From: JANYGM01 sp043764015
GTDB lineage: Bacteria; Bacteroidota; Bacteroidia; Cytophagales; Thermonemataceae
DNA length: 64,000 nucleotides
Assembly (NCBI GenBank): GCA_043764015.1
Contig: JAYUKY010000131.1
Location: 1-64,000, forward strand
Direction: 5' to 3'
The first letter of the stretch is position 1. The number at the start of each line of letters is the position of its first letter. The notes beneath the pieces were generated by a model, which was not told the origin of the DNA, ran no database searches, and was given only the letters and a program-made list of their open reading frames with translations. The translations under genes were made by a program, and so were the position numbers. Of the stretch, positions 25,305 to 34,420 are shown piece after piece.

Positions 25305-28233
25305 AATTTATGGCTACTTTTTTCCTAATAACTTTCCCTTCATATTCAAAAGAAAAAACATACATGCCATTAGCAAAGGTGCTAATATCATACTCAATAT
25401 TATTCACACCTTTTGAAGATAAACTACTTTGTTGTATTTGTTTTCCTGTCATATCATAAATAATAAAATTGATACTTGAATTATTTATATTATTTTCTGG
25501 CAAAAAATAACGCAAAGTAATTTTATTTTGGGCAGGATTTGGGAACGGCTCAAAAACCACAAATTCATTCACCAAAGAATTGCACACCGTATTATTAGTA
25601 AGATTTGCATCTATTCTGATGATTTTGGCACAAATAAAACTAGCTTTTCCTAAATCTTGACTTAAAATAGTGGTATTTAAAGTAATTATTTTAGAAGAAT
25701 TAACCACCATATTTGCTGTTATTTTTTCTGTAAATAAAAATTTATCATCAGCATAAATATTAACAGAAAAGGTATCAACAGGTATATTCCCAAGATTTTT
25801 TACAGAAATTTCTACTATTTTATTGGTATTTTGGTCTTTTAATACAAGTTTTTCCAACTCAATGTCAGTAATTTGTGTTCCTGCAAAAATATTTTTTATC
25901 ATTTTTTGATTACAACCATTTGTATTAAAAAGTTGCAAAGTAACATTATAAAAGCCCTCTTGTGCATATATATGTGTAGGATTTAGAGCATTTGTAGTGG
26001 GCGTTCCATCTCCAAAATCCCAAGAAAATGTATTATTTGTGTTAGTTATGTTGCTAAGACTAGTAAAAAGAATTTCTTTATTATCTCTAATTCTTTCTTG
26101 AAAGCTAAAATCAATAGTTTGGATAGGCAAAATGCGGATTTCTTTGGTGATTTTTGTTTCACAATTAGAGGCACTGCGCACTGTAAGTGTAATATCATAC
26201 AAACCTTCAATATCAAATTTAACACTTGGATTGCGTAATATAGATACGCCTGCACCTTCAAAAGCCCAATTCCATTGTGTTAGTATGCCTATACTGGTAT
26301 CTGTGAGAGCAATATTTTCACCCACGCAAGCCGTAAGTGGCATATTAAAATTAGCAATGGGCGCACTAATTATCTGAATAGTTTTGCTAATGGTACTAAT
26401 ACAACCGCCCTTGTCTTTTACGTCTAATTTGATGGTATAAGTGCCGTTTGTGGTGTAGGTTTTTTCAGGATTTGGGAATGGGGAATAAGTACCATCTCCA
26501 AAATTCCAGTAATAACCTGTAACAATATCAGCGGGTAAAACAGAAAAAATAGTTTGGTCTTGAAAGTTGATTTTTTGCCCCACACAAGCATTAGCCACAT
26601 TATTAAACGCAGCTGTAATACCAGATGAAATTTTTACTTGTTTGGTTTGTGTACTTGTGCAACCGCTTATACTTGTGGCAGTGAGCGTTACGTTATATAT
26701 ACCACCACTTGTGTAGGTATGCGTGGGAGCTTCCAAACCAGAATTTGGCGTACTATCCCCAAAATTCCAAGTCCACGAAGCAATATTACTAAAATTGCCT
26801 AAACTTTCATTAACAAACTGAATACTGCTTCCAACACAAGTAAAAGCCTCTTTTTGCTTAGAAATAATAGCAGTATTATCCATATTTACCTTAGAAATAT
26901 AAGAATTAAGCAAATTGTTGCTTGCATCAAAAACATCAAGGGTAATCATTTTTTCACCTATTTCGTTATAAGAAATGGGCGCAGGCGTGGCAAGCGTAGA
27001 ACCACCAGCAGGAGAAATATCACAAGTATTGGGGAAATTGAGGTGGTAGAGTTCAGCTTTTCCTGTGCTAGGACGATAGGCTTTATAAATACCAAAGAAA
27101 GCTTTTTTATAATTTATAATAGTAAGACTGTTAATGTGTTCTTCATTTGTGTTAATAAGTACATTCGTTATTATTGGTATTGTACTAATATTGCCATCAA
27201 CAAAAGTAAGTGTTTTAATTTGTCCATTGACTATGGAAGGAATGAATAAACTTAAATTTGCACCTTCCTGTGCAACAGCAATTGCATAAACTGTACCAGA
27301 AATATATGTGGTCAAGTCTATTTTAGTTGGAGTAGAAGTAGGATTTGTTCCAAAATTTAGGATTAATATTTGTGCTGCTAAGGAATAGCTAGTAGAAAAC
27401 ATTAACAGATTATTATTACAATCAATGTACGGCACTACTATTCCAAGCACTTCATCAGTTGGAAGGAGAATAGTGTTAATGATATTGGAAGGAGTTGGCG
27501 TATTATCAGGCGAGTTTCCCAAATTAATAATAATTAGTTTGTAACCACTTGCAGGAGTATAGTCTGAAATAACAAGAAGAAAATCTGCATTATATTTTAT
27601 GACGTTAATACTACAAGCATTTGTAATGCTGGGAGCAATATTTACAAGGTTAGTGATAGTAATAAGTGTGTTTTTTAAAGAATTTCCAAAGGTTAATTTA
27701 ATGACTCTGGTATTCGTTAAAGGCGTTATTACACTGTAGAAATGACTTGCAAAACAGTACCATATACCGTTAAATTTAATGAAAGATAATTCTATGGGAA
27801 TGCCTTGAAATAAGTTGTTAGGGTTGCCTAAATCTGTGATTGCAAGCACTTGATTGGCGGTTGGGTCTGTTCCTAAGTCATATCTATATAATTTTTTACT
27901 ATCCCAATCAGTAAAAAACATAAAATATTCCCCATTTTCTTCTAGCACAATAGGTTTAGATATATTATTCGCAATTAGTAGCTGCCTTGCTAGTGGCACT
28001 TGTAGCACACTTTGCTTCAAATTCTCGTTACAAAAATCCCATTCGTAGCGTGCTGCGCTACTTTGCGGATTAGTAAGAGGTATAGGAACATTGGGGCAAA
28101 TGGGTGTAGTAGGAACGCCCATTTGATTATTTGTATAGCATTTTGCATTTTGAGAATATCCTGATAAATTTTTGATAATCAGCAAAATAATTATAAATAT
28201 TTTGACAAAATGCTTATAGCATATATTTTTCAT
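25303..28233 (-). CDS. Secreted PKD-domain protein with type IX secretion tail
   Basis: 976 residues. A signal peptide (ending LSGYSQN, near residue 29) is followed by a long beta-propeller-like region (about 40-400) with repeated ILILNFGTNPTSTPTKI-type segments. Four PKD domains then follow, each with the WxFGDGT-type core (WNFGDSTPNSG, WNFGDGTYSPFPNPEKTYT, WAFEGAG, WDFGDGTPTTNALNPTHIYA). The C-terminal 80 residues match a type A type IX sorting domain: FPNPAQNKITLRY, IYDMTGKQIQQ, ANGMYVFSFEYEGK and a final KKVAIN. It is predicted to be exported by the gliding-linked T9SS and attached at the cell surface; ligand unknown. Confidence 0.9.
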   Translation of the reverse strand: MKNICYKHFVKIFIIILLIIKNLSGYSQNAKCYTNNQMGVPTTPICPNVPIPLTNPQSSAARYEWDFCNENLKQSVLQVPLARQLLIANNISKPIVLEENGEYFMFFTDWDSKKLYRYDLGTDPTANQVLAITDLGNPNNLFQGIPIELSFIKFNGIWYCFASHFYSVITPLTNTRVIKLTFGNSLKNTLITITNLVNIAPSITNACSINVIKYNADFLLVISDYTPASGYKLIIINLGNSPDNTPTPSNIINTILLPTDEVLGIVVPYIDCNNNLLMFSTSYSLAAQILILNFGTNPTSTPTKIDLTTYISGTVYAIAVAQEGANLSLFIPSIVNGQIKTLTFVDGNISTIPIITNVLINTNEEHINSLTIINYKKAFFGIYKAYRPSTGKAELYHLNFPNTCDISPAGGSTLATPAPISYNEIGEKMITLDVFDASNNLLNSYISKVNMDNTAIISKQKEAFTCVGSSIQFVNESLGNFSNIASWTWNFGDSTPNSGLEAPTHTYTSGGIYNVTLTATSISGCTSTQTKQVKISSGITAAFNNVANACVGQKINFQDQTIFSVLPADIVTGYYWNFGDGTYSPFPNPEKTYTTNGTYTIKLDVKDKGGCISTISKTIQIISAPIANFNMPLTACVGENIALTDTSIGILTQWNWAFEGAGVSILRNPSVKFDIEGLYDITLTVRSASNCETKITKEIRILPIQTIDFSFQERIRDNKEILFTSLSNITNTNNTFSWDFGDGTPTTNALNPTHIYAQEGFYNVTLQLFNTNGCNQKMIKNIFAGTQITDIELEKLVLKDQNTNKIVEISVKNLGNIPVDTFSVNIYADDKFLFTEKITANMVVNSSKIITLNTTILSQDLGKASFICAKIIRIDANLTNNTVCNSLVNEFVVFEPFPNPAQNKITLRYFLPENNINNSSINFIIYDMTGKQIQQSSLSSKGVNNIEYDISTFANGMYVFSFEYEGKVIRKKVAIN

Positions 28234-28267
28234 ATTTCTGTTTGTTTACTGAAATTTATTTTAATTT

Positions 28268-28783
28268 TTAATCTAAACGAATATTAAAAGTTTCTACAAA
28301 ATCTTTGGCTTCTTTTAGTCCAATTTTTTTGGTTTCTTTGGCAAGTTTTACTGCTTCTAATTTCTTATTTTTACGCAAAAGAGCTATAATTCTATCTATA
28401 AAAACATCATCATCATTGGCAGCGCAAGTTTGCAGCATTTCGTCTGTATAACTTTTTATTTCTGTTTTTGTCACATCATTATTTAAGAAGTTTGAAAAAT
28501 CTTTTTCTAATTTTTCTGTAAAGGTTTTTGCTTTTACAAGTGTATGCCCAAGCTCGCTTATACACAATTTTACTGCCATTATCTTCTGATTATCAGCTAA
28601 ACATTGAAATAGCTGTATTAAAGTAGCTACATCAATTTTTAAAGCATTTAATTTTTCTTCTAATTCTGCACACACAATATTTATATTTTCTTGATAGCGA
28701 GAACACTCATCAATAAAAGTAAGTAATTCACTTTCTTTTTTTTCTAAGATAAGGATAAGAAATTTTGCTTCTAAAAGTGTCAT
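28268..28783 (-). CDS. Hypothetical protein with L7/L12-type C-terminal segment
   Basis: 171 residues, cytoplasmic and helical. The last 40 residues (LLRKNKKLEAVKLAKETKKI and GLKEAKDFVE) follow the C-terminal fold of ribosomal protein L7/L12, in which the KL-EAVK and GLKEAK-LVE helices contact elongation factors. The preceding 130 residues are Cys-containing helices that I do not recognise. Similar L7/L12-tail proteins occur in bacteria with no known role; binding to ribosome-associated GTPases would be speculation. It lies just upstream of the PKD gene on the same strand (34-nt gap). Confidence 0.65.
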   Translation of the reverse strand: MTLLEAKFLILILEKKESELLTFIDECSRYQENINIVCAELEEKLNALKIDVATLIQLFQCLADNQKIMAVKLCISELGHTLVKAKTFTEKLEKDFSNFLNNDVTKTEIKSYTDEMLQTCAANDDDVFIDRIIALLRKNKKLEAVKLAKETKKIGLKEAKDFVETFNIRLD

Positions 28784-28913
28784 ATTTTTATAATTTTTTT
28801 ACTAAGATTTTTAAAGATATTTTTGGAAAAATAGTAATATTTTATCAAAAAACAAAGAAAAAACTATAAATATTTTGTTGTTTATAAAGATATTCGCAAC
28901 GGCATTATCATTA

Positions 28914-29201
28914 TTATGCTTTTTTCAAAAAGTAAGTTTTTAGTACAATTTTCATCTTTTCAATGCTACAATCAACTTCTTCATCATTATTTGTAAGGCG
29001 GATTTTCTTTACTATTGTGCCTCTTTTGAGCGTAATAGTGCTACCTTTTACTTTTAAATCTTTTATTAAATGTACAGTATCACCGTCATTTAGTATAGTT
29101 CCGTTGCAATCTTTGACATTTGAAACTGTACTTTCTTCTTGGTTTTCGTCTGAAATTTCATCATCTGAATTGGCGTAATTGCCGTTTTTATTTTTTCTCA
29201 T
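28914..29201 (-). CDS. PhnA/YjdM-type SH3-like domain protein, zinc ribbon absent
   Basis: 95 residues. The C-terminal 65 match the PhnA (YjdM) domain: VKDCNGTILNDGDTVHLIKD, VKGSTITLKRGTIVKKI and RLTNNDEEVDCSI. Full-length YjdM carries an N-terminal zinc ribbon with two Cys pairs; here the N-terminus is a short Asp/Glu/Asn-rich stretch with no Cys pair, so the zinc ribbon is missing. Despite the old name, a role in phosphonate use is not established for this family. It is divergent from ruvC with a 135-nt spacer. Confidence 0.8.
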   Translation of the reverse strand: MRKNKNGNYANSDDEISDENQEESTVSNVKDCNGTILNDGDTVHLIKDLKVKGSTITLKRGTIVKKIRLTNNDEEVDCSIEKMKIVLKTYFLKKA

Positions 29202-29307
29202 TATTTTTTATTGAAACTGTATATTTTCATAATTTTCCTCAAAATTACACAAAATAATAGCATTATAATAGCTTTTTTCTTCTTTTTTGCGTACTTTTGT
29301 TGTAATA

Positions 29308-29331
29308 TTTCGTATTTCAAACTTCGTACCT
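29308..29331. repeat. Heptad array (TTTCGTA class) ahead of ruvC
   Basis: Three heptads TTTCGTA, TTTCAAA, CTTCGTA end five bases before the ruvC ATG. The last 22 bases up to and including that ATG are identical to the bases before the flippase ATG at 60338. Confidence 0.6.
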
Positions 29332-29336
29332 AAAAA

Positions 29337-30050
29337 ATGCTTGTTGCTCCAGAAAAAATTGAAAAAATTATCTTAGGTATAGACCCAGGCACACGCTTTA
29401 TGGGTTATGGCGTGATTAAAACTATGGGCAAAAAAATTGAAGTATTGCAATATGGTGTTATCAATTTGGAAAAATATATTGGCTATGAAATCAAATTAAA
29501 GAAAATTTTTGAGCGTGTGGCGCAAATAGTGGAAGAGTTTATGCCTGACGCAATGGCGTTAGAAGCTCCTTTTTATGGAAAAAATGTACAATCAATGCTA
29601 AAATTGGGTAGGGCGCAAGGCGTGGCAATGGCGGCTGCCCTTGCCCGTGAGATACCCATAAGCGAGTATGCGCCACGTAAGGTTAAGCAGTCCGTAACGG
29701 GCAATGGCGCAGCTGACAAGCACGAACTAGCAGAAATGTTAGAAAAAATCCTTAATTTTAAGTTTGATGTTGGTACAATGTCTGATGCTTCTGATGCGCT
29801 TGGCGTGGCACTTTGCCATCATTACCAAACAGAAAACTCAATAGGAATGTCCAAAAGCAAATCTTGGGGAGATTTTGTCAAAGATAATCCTAGTTCTATT
29901 ATTTCTAAAAATAATTTAGAAAATAAAGATAATCTTTCAAATGCCTCTGATAATGTTTCTTTAGATATTTTGAAAAAGAAAAAAACGTCTAAAACAGACA
30001 ATAGAGTAACTTTTGCCCAAATGGAACTTACAAGAAAAATTAAAAAATAG
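29337..30050 (+). CDS. ruvC: Crossover junction endodeoxyribonuclease RuvC
   Basis: Resolves Holliday junctions by paired nicking. The catalytic acidic residues are seen in ILGIDPGTRFMGYG (Asp15), ALEAPFYGKN and MSDASDALGVALCHH. The core occupies residues 1-165; a Ser/Lys/Asn-rich tail of about 70 residues (GDFVKDNPSSIISKNNLENK) is longer than in most RuvC and looks disordered. ruvA follows at 95 nt with a heptad inverted repeat in the spacer, so the two may form a transcript. ruvB is not in the window. Confidence 0.96.
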   Translation: MLVAPEKIEKIILGIDPGTRFMGYGVIKTMGKKIEVLQYGVINLEKYIGYEIKLKKIFERVAQIVEEFMPDAMALEAPFYGKNVQSMLKLGRAQGVAMAAALAREIPISEYAPRKVKQSVTGNGAADKHELAEMLEKILNFKFDVGTMSDASDALGVALCHHYQTENSIGMSKSKSWGDFVKDNPSSIISKNNLENKDNLSNASDNVSLDILKKKKTSKTDNRVTFAQMELTRKIKK

Positions 30051-30140
30051 TTGTGAAGTGTGAGGTGTGATATGTGAGGTAAATACATTATTTGTCTTCA
30101 AAAAACACTTCACACTTCACACCTCTCACTTCACACTTCA
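30051..30140. repeat. Heptad inverted repeat between ruvC and ruvA
   Basis: The left arm GTGAAGT, GTGAGGT, GTGATAT, GTGAGGT starts within three bases of the ruvC stop. The core reads GTAAATACATTATTTGTC. The right arm holds CACTTCA, CACTTCA, CACCTCT, CACTTCA, CACTTCA and ends five bases before the ruvA ATG at 30146. Confidence 0.8.
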
Positions 30141-30145
30141 AAAAA

Positions 30146-30775
30146 ATGTTTGCATACATAAAAGGGAAACTCGTGAGCTTAGAAGCTACAAATGCCATTA
30201 TTGAGGCGACTGGTGTAGGCTACGAAATGCGTATTTCTGTTAATACTTATACCAAAGTTCAGACAAAAGTAGCAGAAAATACCGCTACAAACGCAACAAC
30301 AGATGAAAATGTACAATTATTTACCTATTTGCAGGTACTTGAAAACGCTCATAATTTGTTTGGATTTGCAGAAATCTCTGAAAAAAGACTGTTTTTAGAC
30401 TTGATTAGCGTGTCTGGAATAGGTCCGAATACGGCAATTATTATGCTTTCTTCACTTTCTCCTGCGGAGATTCAGCGTGCTATTGCTAGTGAAGACGTAA
30501 AAACCGTTCAAAGTATCAAAGGAATTGGCGCAAAAACTGCCCAACGTGCCATTTTGGAACTAAAAGACAAAATGAAAAAATACGGAATTCCTGACGAAAA
30601 CGGCAAAACAAGCAATGCGCCAAGTTACCGTTCCAATAAAGATGAGGCACTTAATGCCTTGCTTACATTGGGTTTTGTGAAGGCTGTCGCAGAAAAAAAT
30701 ATAGAAATAGTGCTAAAATTGCGTGGAAACGACCTTTCAGTAGAAAATATCATCAAAGAAACGCTAAAAATGTGA
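30146..30775 (+). CDS. ruvA: Holliday junction branch-migration protein RuvA
   Basis: Tetrameric DNA-binding subunit that targets the RuvB motor to Holliday junctions. The ATG at 30146 (MFAYIKGKLVSLEATNAIIE) is the family start; the frame opens 18 codons earlier inside the heptad repeat. 209 residues, as expected. Domain I (OB fold) covers about 1-70, although the loop NTATNATTDENVQL is longer than usual. Two helix-hairpin-helix motifs follow (ISVSGIGPNTAIIML and IKGIGAKTAQRAILELKDK), and domain III (KDEALNALLTLGFVKAVAEK) contacts RuvB. Confidence 0.96.
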   Translation: MFAYIKGKLVSLEATNAIIEATGVGYEMRISVNTYTKVQTKVAENTATNATTDENVQLFTYLQVLENAHNLFGFAEISEKRLFLDLISVSGIGPNTAIIMLSSLSPAEIQRAIASEDVKTVQSIKGIGAKTAQRAILELKDKMKKYGIPDENGKTSNAPSYRSNKDEALNALLTLGFVKAVAEKNIEIVLKLRGNDLSVENIIKETLKM

Positions 30776-30910
30776 GTTGTAAGTTTTCAACATTCAGTTA
30801 AATACCAAAAAAATCAGTTTCTTATCTCTCATACTTGTTTTTCATGCTAAAATTAGGAATAAATACAAATATTTCTTAAATTGCGCCAAAATTAGAAAAA
30901 TAAATATATA

Positions 30911-31669
30911 ATTATTATCAAAATTATCAATAATATCAATCCAAATATAGATTTAAATAGGCTTCCTGCCCATATTGCTATCATTATGGACGGAAATGGG
31001 CGTTGGGCAAAAAAACAAGGCGCAATGCGTGTTTTTGGACATAAAAACGCTATAAAAGCAGTTAGAGAAGCATCAGAAGGCTGTGCGGAACTAGGCGTTA
31101 AATATTTGACTTTGTACGCTTTTTCTACTGAAAATTGGTCAAGACCACAGAAAGAGGTAGATGCACTTATGGAGCTTTTGGTACATACTATTAGGGGTGA
31201 GGCAAAAACGCTTTCTAAAAATAATATCAGCCTGCAATGTATTGGAGATATTGAAAGTTTACCAAAAAAGTGCCAAAAAGAACTCCAAGAAACTATAGAA
31301 ATTACTTCTAAAAATACGGGTTTAGTGCTTGTTTTAGCACTAAGTTATAGTGGGCGTTGGGATATTATGCAAGCTATGAGAAAAATTGCAGAAGATGTTA
31401 AAAACGAAAAAATTAGTACAGAAAAAATAGATAATGATTTGATAAATAGCTATTTATCTACAAAAAACATTCCTGACCCAGAGCTTCTCATACGTACAAG
31501 TGGAGAACTTCGTATCAGTAATTTTTTGCTTTGGCAAATGGCTTATACAGAAATTTTCATTGATGAGGTACTTTGGCCTGATTTTCGCAGGGAAAATCTA
31601 CACAATGCTATCATCAATTATCAACAAAGAGAAAGACGTTTTGGCAAAACAAGCGAACAACTTTCTTGA
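30911..31669 (+). CDS. uppS: Isoprenyl transferase (undecaprenyl diphosphate synthase), non-ATG start
   Basis: Makes undecaprenyl diphosphate, the lipid carrier for peptidoglycan and surface polysaccharides. Motifs: LPAHIAIIMDGNGRWAKKQ, FSTENWSRPQKEV, PDPELLIRTSGELRISNFLL and WQMAYTEIFIDEVLWP. The first ATG in frame is at 30986, in the middle of the conserved HIAIIMDGNGRW motif, so it cannot be the true start. The frame reads NIDLNRLPAHIAII before it, back to a TAG at 30893-30895, with no ATG, GTG or TTG. An ATT/ATC/ATA codon between 30896 and 30950 is therefore implied; 30911 is a provisional choice. bamA follows after a heptad repeat. Confidence 0.9.
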   Translation: MIIKIINNINPNIDLNRLPAHIAIIMDGNGRWAKKQGAMRVFGHKNAIKAVREASEGCAELGVKYLTLYAFSTENWSRPQKEVDALMELLVHTIRGEAKTLSKNNISLQCIGDIESLPKKCQKELQETIEITSKNTGLVLVLALSYSGRWDIMQAMRKIAEDVKNEKISTEKIDNDLINSYLSTKNIPDPELLIRTSGELRISNFLLWQMAYTEIFIDEVLWPDFRRENLHNAIINYQQRERRFGKTSEQLS

Positions 31670-31771
31670 TGTGTGAAGTGTGGTGTGAAGTGTGATATAA
31701 ATATATTATCTATGTCTAAAATATATCAAAAATTACATATCACACATCACGCATTCACATATCACACATCA
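31668..31771. repeat. Heptad inverted repeat between uppS and bamA
   Basis: Left arm GTGTGAA, GTGTGGT, GTGAAGT, GTGATAT starts at the uppS stop. The core ATAAATATATTATC matches other cores with changes. The right arm holds TATCACA, CATCACG, CATTCACA, TATCACA, CATCATA, with one 8-mer, and ends 18 bases before the bamA ATG. Confidence 0.75.
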
Positions 31772-31788
31772 TAAAAATTCAACAAAAA

Positions 31789-34299
31789 ATGACAAAAAAT
31801 ATCCTAAAAAGCTTCATAATAGCTTTTTTATTTCTCTTTAGCTTCGCAAATTCAGCTTTGCAGGCGCAAGAGGTAGAAACAAAAGAGTATATTATTGGAG
31901 GTATCAACGTTTCTGGTGTACAATTCCTTGACCCTATTGCGGTGGCAAATCTTTCTGGTTTGAAAGGTGGCGACAAACTCGTTATTCCTAGTACGGATTT
32001 GGGAAATGCTATCAAAAAACTCTGGAAAACTGGTCTTTTTGGTGATGTAAATATTTTTGTAGAACGTACTGAAGGTGAAAAAGTCTTCCTAAATATTGCT
32101 TTGCAAGAACGACCAAAAATCTCTCGTTTAGAGTTTATTGGTGTGAAAAAGGGTAGTCGTACTTCCTTGGCTGAAAAGCTAGGTGGTGTGCGTGGCTCTA
32201 TTATTACTGATGCCATCACCAAAAATATGAAACTTGGCGTAAAGAAATTTTATGCTGAAAAAGGCTTTAATAATGCAGAAGTAAATGTTGTTCAAACTCG
32301 TGATTCTGTACTACAAAATGCCGTTATTTTGAAAGTCAAAATTAAGAAAAATTCTAAGGTAAAAGTACGTGATATTCTTATAGAAGGTAACATCGCTATT
32401 ACAGATAAGAAAATTCAGCGTACTATGAAAACTAAAAAGAAATCTTGGAAAAGAATTTTTAATAATGCTAAATTTATTGCTAAGAAATTTGAAGAGGACA
32501 AAGATAAAATTATTGAATTGTATAACACAAAAGGTTACCGTGATGCTCGTATCATAAGCGATAGCACTTATGACGTTTCTCCTAAGCGTGTAATGGTCAA
32601 ACTTAATATAGAAGAAGGTAAAAAGCACTTTTTTAGGAATATTTATTGGGAAGGAAATTATAAATATACAGACGAGCAACTTGCCAAATATCTTGGAATT
32701 CAGAAAGGTGACGTTTATGATAGGGCTTTGCTTGATAAAAAAATATCTTTGAGTATGACAGATATTGATATTTCTTCCTTGTATATGGATGATGGTTATT
32801 TGTTCTTCCGTATAAATCCTATTGAAAGTGTTATTGATGGTGATTCTGTGGACATCAAAATGCAAATTTATGAAGGGCAACAAGCCAATATTAACTCTGT
32901 GATTATCAATGGAAATACAAAAACTTCAGACCACGTAGTGTTGCGTGAAATTCGTACTATTCCTGGTCAGAAATTCAGCAGAAGGCAAATCATCAGAACA
33001 AATCAGGCACTTGGTGCGTTGGGCTTTTTTGATGCTGAAAAAATACAAATAAATCCTATTCCACACCCAGAAAGCGGTACAGTTGATGTAGAATACAAAT
33101 TAGTGGAAAAACCAAGTGACCAATTAGAACTTTCTGGCGGATGGGGCGGTTTTCAGGGGTTTGTAGGAACTTTGGGCGTTTCTTTTAATAATTTTTCTTT
33201 GAGAAAAGCGGGTAGATTACGTAATTGGAAACCCGTTCCTACAGGTGACGGACAGCGCTTGTCTGTGAGAGCGCAAGCTAACGGGCGTGCTTTTCAAAGT
33301 TATTCTTTGAGTTTTACAGAGCCTTGGTTAGGTGGGAAAAAACCTAATGCTTTGACTGTCAGTATTTCACATTCTATCCAAAATAGAGGAATAGGACAAG
33401 CTGCACAATTTCAAGGAAAACTACAAATGTCCAGCGTTACAGTCAATTTGGGGCGCAGACTGAAGTTCCCTGATGATTATTTTGTGCTTTCTAATTCTCT
33501 TACTTACCAAAGAATGGCGTTAGATAACTCTCCTATTAGTGGTAGTTTGTTTAATACAGGTGTGGCAAATACAGTTACATTTGGTACAACGCTTTCACGT
33601 AGTAGCATTGCCAATCCAACTTTTCCACGAGAAGGCTCTTCTTTTACGCTTACGGGTACACTTACGCCTCCATTTTCATTGTTAGCAGGTCAGAAAAGCA
33701 AGCAAGAATACGACAAAATGGCACAGTCAGATAAATTTAATCTTATTGAGTACTACAAAATAATGCTTGATGCCTCTATGTTTGCTCCTGTTTTTGGCAA
33801 ATTAGTGTTTCACTCTCGTTTTCATTTTGGCTCACTTAATGCCTACAATAAAAATCTTGGGGTAGGTCCTTTTGAGCGTTTCCAAATGGGCGGAAGTGGC
33901 TTGACTAACCAAAATATGCTTATTGGCGTTGATTTGATAGGGCTTCGTGGCTACCGTGACAACGTAATTGTTCCGCAAGACCCAAGCAACAGAACAGGCT
34001 CACCAACGCTTGGTACACTTTACAATAAATATGTAATGGAGCTTCGTTATCCTATTTCTCTAAATCCTGCCGCTACTATTTTCGTGCTTGGTTTTGCGGA
34101 AGGTGGCAATACTTATTTGAATTTTGATACTTATAATCCATTTAAGGTTTACCGTTCTGTAGGTGTGGGCGCACGTATTTTTATGCCTGCTTTTGGTATG
34201 ATTGGTATAGATTGGGGACAAGGACTTGATAATGTTCCTGGAAGTAGTGATGGCGGGAAACAAAATTTCACCTTCACCATTGGACAACAGCTGAGATAA
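31789..34299 (+). CDS. bamA: Outer-membrane protein assembly factor BamA
   Basis: Core of the BAM machinery that inserts beta-barrel proteins into the outer membrane. 836 residues: signal peptide 1-25 (SANSALQAQ), five POTRA domains at about 30-435 (for example IIGGINVSGVQFLDPIAV, VRDILIEGNIAITDKKIQR, ANINSVIINGNTKTSDHVVL), and a 16-strand barrel to the end with motifs ELSGGWGGFQGFVGTLG and FGMIGIDWGQGLD. The last residues, FTFTIGQQLR, lack the usual terminal Phe. Many Bacteroidota BamA genes follow uppS, as here. Confidence 0.96.
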   Translation: MTKNILKSFIIAFLFLFSFANSALQAQEVETKEYIIGGINVSGVQFLDPIAVANLSGLKGGDKLVIPSTDLGNAIKKLWKTGLFGDVNIFVERTEGEKVFLNIALQERPKISRLEFIGVKKGSRTSLAEKLGGVRGSIITDAITKNMKLGVKKFYAEKGFNNAEVNVVQTRDSVLQNAVILKVKIKKNSKVKVRDILIEGNIAITDKKIQRTMKTKKKSWKRIFNNAKFIAKKFEEDKDKIIELYNTKGYRDARIISDSTYDVSPKRVMVKLNIEEGKKHFFRNIYWEGNYKYTDEQLAKYLGIQKGDVYDRALLDKKISLSMTDIDISSLYMDDGYLFFRINPIESVIDGDSVDIKMQIYEGQQANINSVIINGNTKTSDHVVLREIRTIPGQKFSRRQIIRTNQALGALGFFDAEKIQINPIPHPESGTVDVEYKLVEKPSDQLELSGGWGGFQGFVGTLGVSFNNFSLRKAGRLRNWKPVPTGDGQRLSVRAQANGRAFQSYSLSFTEPWLGGKKPNALTVSISHSIQNRGIGQAAQFQGKLQMSSVTVNLGRRLKFPDDYFVLSNSLTYQRMALDNSPISGSLFNTGVANTVTFGTTLSRSSIANPTFPREGSSFTLTGTLTPPFSLLAGQKSKQEYDKMAQSDKFNLIEYYKIMLDASMFAPVFGKLVFHSRFHFGSLNAYNKNLGVGPFERFQMGGSGLTNQNMLIGVDLIGLRGYRDNVIVPQDPSNRTGSPTLGTLYNKYVMELRYPISLNPAATIFVLGFAEGGNTYLNFDTYNPFKVYRSVGVGARIFMPAFGMIGIDWGQGLDNVPGSSDGGKQNFTFTIGQQLR

Positions 34300-34302
34300 T
34301 AT

Positions 34303-34330
34303 TTCAATTACGAATTAAAAATTACAGTTT
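34303..34330. repeat. Short heptad array (AATTACG class)
   Basis: AATTACG, AATTAAA, AATTACA directly after the bamA stop, followed by GTTTTATCC, similar to the AAATACAGTTTTC core of the 22.3 and 58.1 kb loci. Confidence 0.5.
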
Positions 34331-34342
34331 TATCCACAATAC

Positions 34343-34380
34343 AAAAAAGCAGCATAAAATATATTTTATGCTGCTTTTTT
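34343..34380. terminator. Bidirectional terminator after bamA
   Basis: AAAAAAGCAGCATAAAAT (34343-34360) is perfectly inverted at 34363-34380 with a 2-base centre and T-runs both ways. It can end bamA transcription and that of the opposing frameshifted gene. Confidence 0.85.
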
Positions 34381-34420
34381 GTGTTAAGTAAATTTTTATT
34401 TTATTTTTAATGTTGAATAA

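Noticed and set aside
32311..32883. 190-codon frame opposite bamA
   Set aside because: Antisense shadow; Phe/Ile/Tyr-rich composition typical of reversed A/T-rich coding sequence.
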